DNA of 64,000 nucleotides from G963663315 sp965214205. GTDB lineage: Bacteria; Pseudomonadota; Gammaproteobacteria; Arenicellales; Poriferihabitantaceae. Each line of letters starts with the position of its first letter. The stretch's first letter is position 1. Made by a program: the position numbers and the translations under genes. The stretch covers positions 1,984,001 to 2,048,000 of the forward strand of contig OZ243941.1 of assembly GCA_965214205.1 (NCBI GenBank), in the 5' to 3' direction. Below are positions 32,678 to 41,700 of the stretch, piece by piece. The notes beneath the pieces were generated by a model that did not search any database, was not told the DNA's origin, and saw nothing but the letters and a program-made list of their open reading frames with translations.

Positions 32678-34345
32678 ATGCATCTGCGAAAATTATCTGG
32701 TTTTGAAGGAAGGTCGGGACCCGTTCTGCTGGTCGTGGCGGATGGTGTTGGCTTGGCCGAGGCAGGCCCGGCAAATGCCTTGTCATTAGCCCGTACTCCG
32801 GTAATAGATGAATTGCTGGCTTCCCCGATGAGTACCCGGCTACATGCCCATGGCACTCATGTCGGCTTACCCTCGGACAGCGATATGGGAAACAGTGAGG
32901 TGGGACATAATACGCTGGGTGGTGGCAGAATATTCGATCAGGGCGCAAAGCTGGTCAACTCGGCATTCGAAAGCGGCCGGATTTTCAGGAGCGAAGCCTG
33001 GCAACAGGTTGAACAGCGGGGTGCAAAAGGCAGTGTACACTTTCTCGGCCTGTTGTCAGATGGCAATGTGCATTCCCATCTGGATCACCTGTTTTGTCTG
33101 ATCGACCGCTGCCGGCAATGCGGAATTATTGCAGTGCGGATACATATTCTGCTCGACGGCCGGGATGTAGAACCCCGGTCAGCGCCACTCTATGTCGGGA
33201 AATTGCAGGACAAACTCGACTCCATCAACAGCGCCGGGGATTTTGATTATCGGATTGCCAGCGGCGGAGGCCGGATGAGTATTACCATGGATCGGTACGA
33301 GGCGGACTGGGACATGGTGGAACGGGGGTACAAGACCCATGTAATCGGTGAAGTTACCGGGTTTGGTCGCTCGGTGACCGATGTCCTGGCCGAGATCAGC
33401 CGACAATACCAGGCGGACAGTACATTATCGGATCAGTATCTTGCCCCGTTCGTGGTCATTGATGATCACGGCCCGGTCGGGAAAATTGAGGATGGTGACA
33501 GCATTGTACTATTCAACTTCCGTGGAGACCGTGCCATCGAGATTTGCCGAGCGCTGGAAGATGAAACATTTACCGGCTTTGAACGTGGCTCGTTACCGGA
33601 CATTTATTTTTGTGGGATGCTACAGTATGACGGAGACCTGAAGATACCGAGAAACTATCTGGTCAATCCGCCAACCATTGACCGAACCATGATTGAGTAC
33701 CTGTGCGCTGAGAATGTCAGCACATTCGCGGTCAGTGAAACCCAGAAGTTCGGGCATGTCACTTATTTCTGGAATGGTAATAAATCCGGGTACATAGACC
33801 AATCTCTTGAGAAATACGTTGAAGTTCCGTCCGACCACTGCGACTTTCAGGAGAAGCCTGAGATGAAAGCCGGGGAAATCACCCGCGCCACCATCGACCT
33901 TCTGGAGAATGGCCAGTTCAGGTTCGGAAGAATCAATTTCGCCAATGGCGACATGGTGGGTCATACCGGCAATATTTCCGCCACCGTCCAGGCTCTTGAA
34001 TGTGTAGACCAGTGTCTCGGACAACTGCTTGAATGTATAAAACAACACAATGGCGCGCTGATTTTTACCGCAGATCATGGCAATGCCGATGAAATGTTTG
34101 TCGAAGTCAACGGGCAGCGTATACCCCGAACCTCCCACTCACTCAACCCGGTTCCATTTGTCATTTTCGATAGCGTCGACAACGGTTGTTATGAACTGGA
34201 TCCAAAAGTGGAAGGCGGTCTGGCGAATGTGGCGGCGACCGTGTTCAATCTGCTGGGATACCACGCTCCTGAGGACTACTCCCCTTCCCTGATCCGGTTT
34301 CCCGGGGAATCCCGGACCAGCCGGAAACTTGAAGATTCAGGATAG
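32678..34345 (+). CDS. gpmI: 2,3-bisphosphoglycerate-independent phosphoglycerate mutase
   Basis: This enzyme interconverts 3- and 2-phosphoglycerate in glycolysis with two manganese ions. It has 555 residues, slightly longer than the usual ~510-515. The alkaline-phosphatase-like phosphatase domain starts with LLVVADGVGLAEAG. The phosphoserine nucleophile is in SDSDMGNSEVGHNTLGGGR. The metal site includes FTADHGNADEM with GHTGN nearby. The transferase domain (about residues 90-310) has DGNVHSHLDHL and LLDGRDVEPRSA. Its last 9 nt overlap the convergent yqeY end. A longer N terminus (12 residues before VLLVVADG) and C-terminal tail account for the extra length. Confidence 0.93.
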   Translation: MHLRKLSGFEGRSGPVLLVVADGVGLAEAGPANALSLARTPVIDELLASPMSTRLHAHGTHVGLPSDSDMGNSEVGHNTLGGGRIFDQGAKLVNSAFESGRIFRSEAWQQVEQRGAKGSVHFLGLLSDGNVHSHLDHLFCLIDRCRQCGIIAVRIHILLDGRDVEPRSAPLYVGKLQDKLDSINSAGDFDYRIASGGGRMSITMDRYEADWDMVERGYKTHVIGEVTGFGRSVTDVLAEISRQYQADSTLSDQYLAPFVVIDDHGPVGKIEDGDSIVLFNFRGDRAIEICRALEDETFTGFERGSLPDIYFCGMLQYDGDLKIPRNYLVNPPTIDRTMIEYLCAENVSTFAVSETQKFGHVTYFWNGNKSGYIDQSLEKYVEVPSDHCDFQEKPEMKAGEITRATIDLLENGQFRFGRINFANGDMVGHTGNISATVQALECVDQCLGQLLECIKQHNGALIFTADHGNADEMFVEVNGQRIPRTSHSLNPVPFVIFDSVDNGCYELDPKVEGGLANVAATVFNLLGYHAPEDYSPSLIRFPGESRTSRKLEDSG

Positions 34346-34780
34346 CAGGGACCGGATTCTGGCGCTGACGGCGCTCATATCCGCCCGTCCCTGAACTTTC
34401 GATTTAACCAGTCCCATCACCTTACCCATATCCCGGATACTGGCGGCGCCGGACTCTTGCAGGGCCTGTTTAATGATCTCTTCAACGGCCTGTGCTGACA
34501 GTGGTTCGGGCAGGTATTGCCGAAGAATGGAAATACACTCGTTTTCCTTGTCCACCAGGTCCGGGCGGTTGCCGTCCGCGAATTGGCGGGCGGCGTCGGC
34601 GGATTGTTTGACCATTTTCCGGACCACCTGTAAAACTCCCTGGTCATCCAGTTCCACACGGTCATCGACTTCCTTTCTCTGGATGGCCGCCCGCAGCATG
34701 CGGATTGTTTCGAGTCTCGCGCTCTCTTTCGCGCGCATCGCCGACTTCATGTCAGAGAGAATGCTCTCTTTGAGGCTCAT
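34337..34780 (-). CDS. yqeY: GatB/YqeY domain protein
   Basis: This 147-residue protein is related to the C-terminal tRNA-binding tail of GatB. It begins MSLKESILSDMKSAMRAKES with RLETIRMLRAAIQRKEVDDR, and ends with DMGKVMGLVKSKVQGRADMS, both diagnostic for the YqeY family. Its cellular role is not settled; links to tRNA amidation are suggested by homology. It lies 25 nt downstream of rpsU on the same strand, the usual neighbour. Its 3' end overlaps gpmI tail to tail by 9 nt. Confidence 0.93.
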   Translation of the reverse strand: MSLKESILSDMKSAMRAKESARLETIRMLRAAIQRKEVDDRVELDDQGVLQVVRKMVKQSADAARQFADGNRPDLVDKENECISILRQYLPEPLSAQAVEEIIKQALQESGAASIRDMGKVMGLVKSKVQGRADMSAVSARIRSLLS

Positions 34781-34805
34781 ACTGTCAACCGGTCAAAAAT
34801 CAGGC

Positions 34806-35021
34806 CTAATACAGTCGCCTGTGCCGCGCTCTTTGTCGAGAGACCCGCTTCATTTCCCGCCGCACCGCCGCGTCATTATCCCGCTTGCGGATCGTAGTGG
34901 GTTTTTCATAACACTGGCGTCGCCGGGATTCGGTGAATATTCCCGCGCGTTCGCAGGCGCGGCGAAAGCGTCTCAAAATAACATCAAACGGTTCGTTCTG
35001 GCGAACTTGAACAAATGGCAT
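34806..35021 (-). CDS. rpsU: 30S ribosomal protein S21
   Basis: S21 is a small, very basic ribosomal protein (71 residues) that helps initiation at natural mRNAs. The sequence MPFVQVRQNEPFDVILRRFR and RRRQCYEKPTTIRKRDNDAA matches the family throughout. AGGA lies 8 nt before the ATG, and a TATAAT box lies 32-37 bp upstream on the same strand. The usual downstream dnaG-rpoD macromolecular synthesis operon is not here; only yqeY follows. Confidence 0.97.
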   Translation of the reverse strand: MPFVQVRQNEPFDVILRRFRRACERAGIFTESRRRQCYEKPTTIRKRDNDAAVRREMKRVSRQRARHRRLY

Positions 35022-35052
35022 GTATAATTCCTGGTTGATTTGAAGGGCAAAT

Positions 35053-35058
35053 ATTATA
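35053..35058 (-). promoter_or_regulatory. Candidate -10 box for rpsU
   Basis: A perfect TATAAT on the minus strand lies 31 bp before the rpsU ATG, inside an AT-rich stretch shared with the divergent mltA leader. A clear -35 is not found at 17 bp (ATGATA). Confidence 0.45.
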
Positions 35059-35106
35059 CTTGTTTTTCTTTACAATATCATCTGTAACATCCAATCCAGT
35101 CATTTT

Positions 35107-36246
35107 GTGAGCCAATCCATTCAATCCCCCGCCGCGGGAATCATCCTGTTCATCGTTGCCTTGTCGGTCACGTCCTGTACAGTCATCAAGCCCAGGCCAG
35201 CGGGAATCGGGGAGGAAATCCAATGGGCCGGGATTGAAGGCTGGGAAGATGACCAGCACGCTGAAATCTGGCCAGCGCTTGAAAACAACTGCATGGCCGT
35301 GGCGGCCAAACCGGCCTGGCGGGAAATCTGCGCGGCCATGGAGCGGCTTCAACCCGACGAAATCAATGATGACAGCGTCCGGACGTTTTTTGAAACCTGG
35401 TTTGTCCCCCATCGTCTGTACGGCGAAAAAGGCAGTACCGAGGGATTGATCACGGGTTATTACGAGCCTTTGCTGTTCGGCAGCAAAACTCCTGATGACC
35501 GGTTCCGGCATGCGATCTACCGGGAACCGGATTCACTGCTGACCGTGGATCTGGGTAGTCTGTATCCCTCCCTGAAAAACAAAAGGGTGAGAGGGCTGAA
35601 AGTCGGGAAGAAAGTCGTGCCCTTCTACTCACGCGGGCAGATCGAGTCCAACCGCGATTTGCTGGCTGGCCATGAGCTGCTCTGGCTGGACGACCGCGAC
35701 GCGGTGTTTTTTCTGCATATACAGGGGTCGGGCAGAGTGGAACTTGAAGACGGCAAACGAGTCGGGGTCGGTTACAGTAACCAGAATGGTCATCCGTATG
35801 TCTCCATTGGCCGTGTTCTACTGGATAAGGGAGAACTGGAGCGGGATGAAATTTCACTGTTCACCATTCGCCAGTGGCTTGATGACAACCCGGACCAGGC
35901 CGAGGACCTGCTCAACGAAAACCCGAGCTATGTTTTCTTTGTCCTGCGGGAAGAAGTCGAAAACGGTCCCATCGGCTCACTGAATGTGCCGTTGACTCCG
36001 GAACGAAGTATCGCGATTGACCCGAAAGTGGTGGCTCTGGGTACGCCGGTCTGGTTGAAAACCCGTTATCCGGGAGAACCTGACCGTGCGTTCCAGCAAC
36101 TCCTGATCGCTCAGGACACCGGCGGCGCCATTCGCGGCCCGTTACGCGCGGACGTGTTCTGGGGGCATGGAGAAGCCGCGGAACGCGCGGCGGGAATCAT
36201 GAAGGAGAGGGGCAGCATGGTTATCCTGATGCCAAAATCCGAATAG
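35107..36246 (+). CDS. mltA: Membrane-bound lytic murein transglycosylase A
   Basis: This outer-membrane lipoprotein cleaves peptidoglycan glycan strands with 1,6-anhydro ends. It has 379 residues. The GTG start gives a signal peptide with lipobox SVTSC near residue 24, so Cys24 would be lipidated. The MltA barrel domain has GLITGYYEPLLFGS. The double-psi beta-barrel (3D) domain has FFLHIQGSGRVELEDG, and the catalytic aspartates are in IAQDTGGAIRGPLRADVFWG. The 85-bp divergent gap to rpsU holds its promoter. It ends convergently with rnd across a 9-bp hairpin. Confidence 0.95.
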   Translation: MSQSIQSPAAGIILFIVALSVTSCTVIKPRPAGIGEEIQWAGIEGWEDDQHAEIWPALENNCMAVAAKPAWREICAAMERLQPDEINDDSVRTFFETWFVPHRLYGEKGSTEGLITGYYEPLLFGSKTPDDRFRHAIYREPDSLLTVDLGSLYPSLKNKRVRGLKVGKKVVPFYSRGQIESNRDLLAGHELLWLDDRDAVFFLHIQGSGRVELEDGKRVGVGYSNQNGHPYVSIGRVLLDKGELERDEISLFTIRQWLDDNPDQAEDLLNENPSYVFFVLREEVENGPIGSLNVPLTPERSIAIDPKVVALGTPVWLKTRYPGEPDRAFQQLLIAQDTGGAIRGPLRADVFWGHGEAAERAAGIMKERGSMVILMPKSE

Positions 36247-36251
36247 CCATT

Positions 36252-36274
36252 CAGGCTGGGGCTTTCCCAGCCTG
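36252..36274. terminator. Bidirectional hairpin between convergent mltA and rnd
   Basis: A perfect 9-bp stem, CAGGCTGGG / CCCAGCCTG with loop GCTTT, lies 5 nt after the mltA stop and 6 nt after the rnd stop on the other strand. No T tract follows on either side, so efficiency is uncertain. Confidence 0.5.
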
Positions 36275-36280
36275 TCCGGC

Positions 36281-37429
36281 CTATCCAGTCTTCTGTTCGG
36301 CCTGCCCGGTCTGTCCGGCCTTCTGTATGGAATCAGCCAGGCCTGCCTGTATTTCACGTCCGATCAGGTCATAACGCCATCCCTTCAACAACAGAATATC
36401 GGTATCTCCGGTCACCAGCGCCTCGATGTCACCGCGGTTCGCCAACAGCGTCGGGCTCATGTTCTCAGTCTGCGCCGCCTTGCGGAGTTTTCCCATGATT
36501 TCCTTTACCTGGCGACGCTGTTCGCGCTCCAGCGGAATGTACCTCTTCCAGACCGGGTGGCCGCAATCCTGACTGGAATCGTTTTTCAGCGCCCGCAAAA
36601 TCTCGTTGCCGAATCGCGCAACCGTCTTTTTACTGACGGAATCAATCCGCGCCAGCGCATTGCGGTCGCGCGGTCCCCTGGAACAGATATCCAGCAAGAC
36701 TTGAGTCGGTAGAATCCATTCACGGGGAAGGTTCCTGGCTTGGGCCTGGTTTTCTCTCCATATTGCCAGCGCTTTGGCGCTGTGTTGCAGCTTGCGGGGT
36801 AATTTTGCGCCCTGCCGCAGTCTTTTCCATCCATCTTCAGGGGATATGGAAAAATCCCGGTTGCCAAGTACCCGAAGACATTCAGACCGGTGCCATTGCA
36901 GTTTACCGGACGCGGCCAACCGGTCCTGCAGAAACTCCTGGATCGGGCGCAGGTAGCGGACATCATCCATCGCATATTGCAATTGGTCCTCCGACAACGG
37001 CCGCCTCGACCAGTCGGTTCGGGTATGAGACTTTGCGAGAGTGACCTGACAGATTGATTCAACCAGGGAAGCATAACTTGCCTGCTCGTCGAGGCCACAA
37101 AACGAGGCGGCAATCTGGGTGTCGAAAACATGAACCAGAGGCTGCTTCAGTCTTTGATCGAGCGCTTCCATATCCTGCCTGCCCGAATGCAGGATCTTGA
37201 CGATATCCGGATTGCCGAACAGCCGCTGCAGAGGCGACAGGTCATCAATCGTGAGCGCGTCCACGCAGAATTCATCCGCTTCGGTTCGACACTGAATCAG
37301 ACACAGCGTCGGATAATAGGTCCTGTCCCGAAGAAATTCGGTGTCGATTCCGACCCACCGGCAAGCAAGCGCCCGCTCCACTCTGGCATTCAGTTCACTG
37401 AATGTATCAACTGGTTCAATTTTCAGCAT
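36281..37429 (-). CDS. rnd: Ribonuclease D
   Basis: This 3'-to-5' exoribonuclease matures stable RNAs. It has 382 residues. The DEDDy exonuclease core has VGIDTEFLRDRTYYP (Asp/Glu), ILHSGRQDMEAL (Asp) and YAMDDVRYLRP (Tyr and Asp). An HRDC-like helical domain follows (about residues 210-290, with LAIWRENQAQARNLPREWIL). The tail QKAGQTGQAEQKTG is low-complexity and comes from imperfect DNA repeats of CTGTCCGGCC at 36272 and 36311, so the last ~20 residues may be a recent extension. Confidence 0.95.
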   Translation of the reverse strand: MLKIEPVDTFSELNARVERALACRWVGIDTEFLRDRTYYPTLCLIQCRTEADEFCVDALTIDDLSPLQRLFGNPDIVKILHSGRQDMEALDQRLKQPLVHVFDTQIAASFCGLDEQASYASLVESICQVTLAKSHTRTDWSRRPLSEDQLQYAMDDVRYLRPIQEFLQDRLAASGKLQWHRSECLRVLGNRDFSISPEDGWKRLRQGAKLPRKLQHSAKALAIWRENQAQARNLPREWILPTQVLLDICSRGPRDRNALARIDSVSKKTVARFGNEILRALKNDSSQDCGHPVWKRYIPLEREQRRQVKEIMGKLRKAAQTENMSPTLLANRGDIEALVTGDTDILLLKGWRYDLIGREIQAGLADSIQKAGQTGQAEQKTG

Positions 37430-37473
37430 AAGAGTAATGGTATGATCGGTTCAGGTGGTTATTCCTTGCAGCC

Positions 37474-37977
37474 ATGATCCAGATAATCCAGACACTGATA
37501 CATATTTGCCTGTTCCGGGCCCAACCCCAGGATTTGCCGGCCTCCGGTCGAATCCTGGGTTTCGCCATGATCGCGGCATTTATTTTGTCAGTGATCCGGA
37601 TTATCCCGATCAGTACGGGCGCCACTCCGATCCTGATCGGTCTGACACAGATCGCGCTGCTCGCTATCGGTCTGAAAATATTGCTGCTACTGTTTTCCAG
37701 GCGCGAACGGTGGCTGCAATCGGCCACCGGGGTATTCGGTTGTTCGGCGGTCCTGATGCTGGCTGCAACTCCGATACTGATGATAACAGAATCAACCGGT
37801 TTCGGGGCTGCCCATCTGATTCTGGTGGTAATGAATATATGGAGTTTCGCGGTTATCGTATCCATCTTGCGTCAGACTCTGGAAGTTCGCTTGTGGCTGG
37901 CCTTTCTGGTCACATTCGTGATGGAAGTCATAACCGCCATCATCATGCAGCAAATGTTTGGAGGACAGGTTATTTGA
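37474..37977 (+). CDS. Small multi-pass membrane protein of unknown function
   Basis: This is a 167-residue hydrophobic protein with four or five predicted membrane helices: FAMIAAFILSVIRIIPI, ILIGLTQIALLAIGLKILLL, FGCSAVLMLAATPILMI, AAHLILVVMNIWSFAVIVSI and LAFLVTFVMEVITAIIM. The polar N terminus is about 25 residues. I recognise no family motif. The stop overlaps the TTG start of mpl (TTGA), so the two are translationally coupled. A link to cell-wall recycling is only suggested by position. An overlapping long frame on the same strand is rejected because it merely extends mpl upstream. Confidence 0.75.
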   Translation: MIQIIQTLIHICLFRAQPQDLPASGRILGFAMIAAFILSVIRIIPISTGATPILIGLTQIALLAIGLKILLLLFSRRERWLQSATGVFGCSAVLMLAATPILMITESTGFGAAHLILVVMNIWSFAVIVSILRQTLEVRLWLAFLVTFVMEVITAIIMQQMFGGQVI

Positions 37978-39344
37978 AACTGTTCATCGCAGGGATATGC
38001 GGAACTTTCATGGCTGGATTGGCCCAACTGGCCCGCTCGGATGGTCATGAGGTGCTGGGCTGTGACGAGCGGATCTACCCCCCTATGTCCACGTTGCTCG
38101 AAACCAGCGGAATCCGGATATTCGAGGGCTACGACCCGGCTCACCTGGACCGGCGGTATGACCGGATCATTATCGGTAACGCCCTGTCCCGCGGCAATCC
38201 GCTGGTCGAAGCGGTTCTGAACCGGAACGAGCGCTACCAGTCAGGACCGCAATGGCTGCATGACCATGTACTCCCGGGGAAGGACGTGATCGCGGTGGCC
38301 GGCACCCACGGAAAATCCACAACATCGTCCATGGTTGCCTGGATACTGCATTCAACAGACCGGTCACCGGGTTTTCTGATCGGCGGCAAACCGGGCAATT
38401 TCCCCTGCTCCGCGATGGCTGGCGATAGCGACTGGTTTGTGATCGAGGCAGACGAATACGATACGGCGTTTTTCGACAAGCGGTCGAAATTCGTGCATTA
38501 CCGTCCGACTATCGCGGTTTTGAACAATCTCGAATTTGATCACGGTGATATTTTCGAGAACCTCGACCAAATCAAAAAACAGTTTCATCATCTGGTCAGA
38601 ATCGTGCCATCGCACGGTTTTATTGTCGTAAACGGCGATGACCGGCATTTGAGCGAGGTATTGCGGATGGGATGCTGGAGCAATCTGGCGCAGTTCTCGA
38701 TCCGGGACGCGGACAGTCAATGGTTCGCCAGGCCGCTGAAACCGGATTGTTCCAGTTTCGAGATTTTTCATCACGGCGCAGTCTGTGGCGAGATCACCTG
38801 GAATCTGATCGGTTCTTACAATATGCAAAACGCGCTGGCCGCGGTCGCCGCCTGTGAGTTGACAGGGGTCGAGGCGGCTGCATCCTCAGGCGCGCTGGAA
38901 AATTTTGTCGCCGCAGACCGGCGTCTTCAGCTTCTGTTCAATTATAACCGGATATACTTGTACGAAGATTTCGCCCATCATCCGACAGCGATAGAGCGGA
39001 CACTCGAGGCGATACGCGCAAGACATCCGGAACACCATATCATTACTGTTCTGGAACTTCGCTCAAACACGATGAAAAGCGGACAGCACGAAGACAAACT
39101 GGGACGCTCCCTGAACGGTTCGGATGAAACATGGCTGTATCGGACATCGGAACTGAAATGGCGCCCGGAGTCGCTGGAAACGCGAACGGACCTGAAAAGT
39201 TTCAATACAAAAGACGAGTTACTCGCGGCAATGGATTTGTGCCAAAACCGCAAACTCGTTATCATCTGCATGAGTAATGGCAGTTTCGACGGGGTTCCGG
39301 ATTCAATCCGGGAACATTTGGTTAACACACTGAGTCAGACTTGA
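37974..39344 (+). CDS. mpl: UDP-N-acetylmuramate:L-alanyl-gamma-D-glutamyl-meso-DAP ligase
   Basis: Mpl reattaches recycled murein tripeptide to UDP-MurNAc. It has 456 residues from the TTG, matching the family length (~457). The start is supported by AGGA 8 nt upstream and by the canonical N terminus KLFIAGICGTFMAGLA. Mur-ligase motifs: ATP loop AGTHGKSTTSSMVAWIL, NNLEFDHGDIFENL, NMQNALAAVAACELTG, and the C-terminal YEDFAHHPTAIERTLEAI. It is coupled to the upstream membrane protein and followed 24 nt later by dsbA. Confidence 0.96.
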   Translation: MKLFIAGICGTFMAGLAQLARSDGHEVLGCDERIYPPMSTLLETSGIRIFEGYDPAHLDRRYDRIIIGNALSRGNPLVEAVLNRNERYQSGPQWLHDHVLPGKDVIAVAGTHGKSTTSSMVAWILHSTDRSPGFLIGGKPGNFPCSAMAGDSDWFVIEADEYDTAFFDKRSKFVHYRPTIAVLNNLEFDHGDIFENLDQIKKQFHHLVRIVPSHGFIVVNGDDRHLSEVLRMGCWSNLAQFSIRDADSQWFARPLKPDCSSFEIFHHGAVCGEITWNLIGSYNMQNALAAVAACELTGVEAAASSGALENFVAADRRLQLLFNYNRIYLYEDFAHHPTAIERTLEAIRARHPEHHIITVLELRSNTMKSGQHEDKLGRSLNGSDETWLYRTSELKWRPESLETRTDLKSFNTKDELLAAMDLCQNRKLVIICMSNGSFDGVPDSIREHLVNTLSQT

Positions 39345-39368
39345 CCAGACGAGGATAAAATATCGGAC

Positions 39369-40046
39369 ATGAGCAAAAATAACTTCAAAAACCGAAATAT
39401 TTTCGTAATGATCATCGCTGGTTTTCTCAGCTGGTCATTGCCCCCGGCCATCGCCCAGGAAGAACCGTTTGTCGCGGGGGAGCATTACCAGTTGCTGGAT
39501 GAAGTCCAACCAGTCCAGACCGGAGACCGGATAGAAGTGGCCGAGTTATTCTGGTACCACTGCCCGCATTGTTTTCGACTGGAGCCTTTCCTCGTTGAGT
39601 GGCAGAAAAACATTCCCGATGGAGCGGAATATGTGCCGATACCCGCAATACTGAATGATCAATGGGAATTCGACGCGAGGGTTTACTATACATTCGAGGC
39701 GCTGGGACTGCTCGAAGACCTGCACGGCAAGTATTTTTCCGCGATTCACGAGCAGCGACTCAATATCCGCACTGCTGAACAACTGGCGACCTGGGCCTCG
39801 GAAAACGGGGTTGACGGCTCGAAAATCCCGGAAACCTTCACTTCATTCGCTGTACAGAACAAACTGAATTTCTCCCATGTCATGTCCCGCAAATACGGAA
39901 TCACCGGCGTACCCGCGATTATTGTGGATGGACGTTACAGAACATCCGTTTCCCTGGCGGGAAGCCATCCGAAACTGATCAAGGTCATCAATTTCCTGAT
40001 CGGGGAAGCGGCGCAACAAAGAAGCGGTCAGTCAGCCTCAGGATAA
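39369..40046 (+). CDS. dsbA: Thiol:disulfide interchange protein DsbA
   Basis: This periplasmic oxidant introduces disulfides into exported proteins. It has 225 residues. The signal peptide has core FVMIIAGFLSWSLPPAIA, with cleavage likely after AIA-Q. The thioredoxin-like active site is FWYHCPHCFRLEPF (CPHC). The cis-proline loop is YGITGVPAIIVDGRY. The helical insertion lies between these motifs. It is followed by a GC-rich inverted repeat (TCCGGC/GCCGGA at 40067-40081) before the convergent mmsA end, a weak terminator candidate. Confidence 0.95.
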   Translation: MSKNNFKNRNIFVMIIAGFLSWSLPPAIAQEEPFVAGEHYQLLDEVQPVQTGDRIEVAELFWYHCPHCFRLEPFLVEWQKNIPDGAEYVPIPAILNDQWEFDARVYYTFEALGLLEDLHGKYFSAIHEQRLNIRTAEQLATWASENGVDGSKIPETFTSFAVQNKLNFSHVMSRKYGITGVPAIIVDGRYRTSVSLAGSHPKLIKVINFLIGEAAQQRSGQSASG

Positions 40047-40097
40047 CAGACCTGCGACGGAGCGGTTCCGGCCGGGCCGGAGCCGGGCCGGATTGCG

Positions 40098-41621
40098 TCA
40101 GTGTTCGCCGCCGGCCTTGAAATTGAAAACCGCTCCCTGCCGGATGCCGGATGGCCACCGGGAAGTAATCGTTTTTAACCGGGTATAAAAACGGACTCCT
40201 TCCGGTCCATGTATCGAATGATCACCGAAAAGCGAGCGTTTCCAGCCGCCAAAACTGTGGAACGCCATCGGTACGGGGATCGGCACATTCACCCCGACCA
40301 TGCCAATCTGTATACGGTCGCTGAAATCCCGGGCGGTATCGCCGTCACGGGTAAAAATCGCGACGCCATTGCCATATTCATGCTCATTGACCATCTGTAC
40401 CGCTTCTTCATAGCTTTGCGCCCGGACAATGCTCAGTACCGGACCAAAAATCTCGTCGGTATAGACGCTCATTCCGGTCTTGACATGATCGAAGACGGTA
40501 GCTCCGACGAAACAGCCATTCTCCGAACCGTCGACGACTTCATCCCGGCCGTCCCGAACAAGGGTCGCGCCCTCTTCCAATCCCTTGTCGATATAGCCCT
40601 CGATTCTCGACTTTGCCGCCGGATTGATAACCGGGCCCATTTCTGTGGACGGCTCGGTGTAAGGACCGACCTTCAAGGCATCCAGCCTCGGGACCAGTTT
40701 CCTGATCAATTCGTCTGCCGGCTCGTCCCCGATTGAAACGACCACGGATACTGCCATGCACCGCTCCCCGGCGGAACCGTAGGCCGCGCCTACCACTGCG
40801 TCCGTCACCTGATCCATGTCCGCGTCGGGCATCACTACCATGTGGTTTTTAGCGCCGCACAGGGCCTGTACCCGTTTGTTATGGGAGGTCCCGGTCTGGT
40901 AGATATATTCCCCGACCGCGGTGGAACCGACGAAACTGACCGCCTGGACACGATCATCGGTGAGCAATGTATCAACTGCTTCCTTGTCACCGTTGATCAC
41001 ATTGAGTACCCCATCCGGCAATCCGGCTTCCCGCATCAGTTCCGCAAGACGAAGCGGACACGAGGGATCACGTTCCGAAGGTTTCAGGACAAAGGTATTG
41101 CCGCAGGCAATCGCCAGTGGAAACATCCACATTGGCACCATCGCGGGGAAATTGAACGGAGTGATACCGGCGCATACTCCGAGTGGTTGACGCATACTCC
41201 ACGAATCCACCCCGTTGGCGACACCCGATGAATACTCCCCTTTCAACAACTGGGAGATCCCGCAGGAAAATTCAACGACTTCCAGCCCCCGGGTGATTGA
41301 CCCTTTGGCGTCATCCAGGGTTTTTCCATGTTCACAGGAAACCAGTTCCGCCAGTTCATCCATGTGCGACCGGATCAGGTCACGGAAAGCGAACAGGATC
41401 CGGGCACGCTGCCCCGCCGAAGTCGCCGACCATTCCGGAAACGCCTGCCGGGCCACGGTTATCGCGTTTTTCACCTCGGCGGCGCTGGCCAACGGCGCCC
41501 GTTTGGTCACCACTCCCAAAGCCGGATTGTAGACATCCCCGAAGCGTCCGCTGTCACCTTCGACTCTTTTCCCGCCGACATAGTGATGCAGATTCTGGAT
41601 TTTGATGGATTCGTGTTTCAT
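40098..41621 (-). CDS. mmsA: CoA-acylating methylmalonate-semialdehyde dehydrogenase
   Basis: The enzyme oxidises methylmalonate or malonate semialdehyde to propionyl- or acetyl-CoA in valine and inositol/beta-alanine breakdown. It has 507 residues of the aldehyde dehydrogenase fold. Motifs: GVCAGITPFNFPAMVPMWMF and LKPSERDPSCP (cofactor), FVGSTAVGEYIY, and the catalytic cysteine in GSAGERCMAVSVVV, where ERCM is typical of MmsA rather than other ALDHs. The C-terminal MAFHSFGGWKRSLFGDHSIHG also matches. The neighbours (dsbA, dacA) are unrelated, and no mmsB or other valine genes are nearby. Confidence 0.95.
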   Translation of the reverse strand: MKHESIKIQNLHHYVGGKRVEGDSGRFGDVYNPALGVVTKRAPLASAAEVKNAITVARQAFPEWSATSAGQRARILFAFRDLIRSHMDELAELVSCEHGKTLDDAKGSITRGLEVVEFSCGISQLLKGEYSSGVANGVDSWSMRQPLGVCAGITPFNFPAMVPMWMFPLAIACGNTFVLKPSERDPSCPLRLAELMREAGLPDGVLNVINGDKEAVDTLLTDDRVQAVSFVGSTAVGEYIYQTGTSHNKRVQALCGAKNHMVVMPDADMDQVTDAVVGAAYGSAGERCMAVSVVVSIGDEPADELIRKLVPRLDALKVGPYTEPSTEMGPVINPAAKSRIEGYIDKGLEEGATLVRDGRDEVVDGSENGCFVGATVFDHVKTGMSVYTDEIFGPVLSIVRAQSYEEAVQMVNEHEYGNGVAIFTRDGDTARDFSDRIQIGMVGVNVPIPVPMAFHSFGGWKRSLFGDHSIHGPEGVRFYTRLKTITSRWPSGIRQGAVFNFKAGGEH

Positions 41622-41700
41622 ATCAAGCCCCGTAAAGAATAGTCAGTTCTGCATTGAATTTATGCGAATACACAGGAAAACACAATCAGTTTCGGGATTC

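Noticed and set aside
37455..37973. N-terminal extension of mpl over the small membrane protein gene
   Set aside because: The extra 173 residues do not match Mur ligases, while the other frame encodes a clean multi-helix membrane protein and couples to mpl by TTGA.
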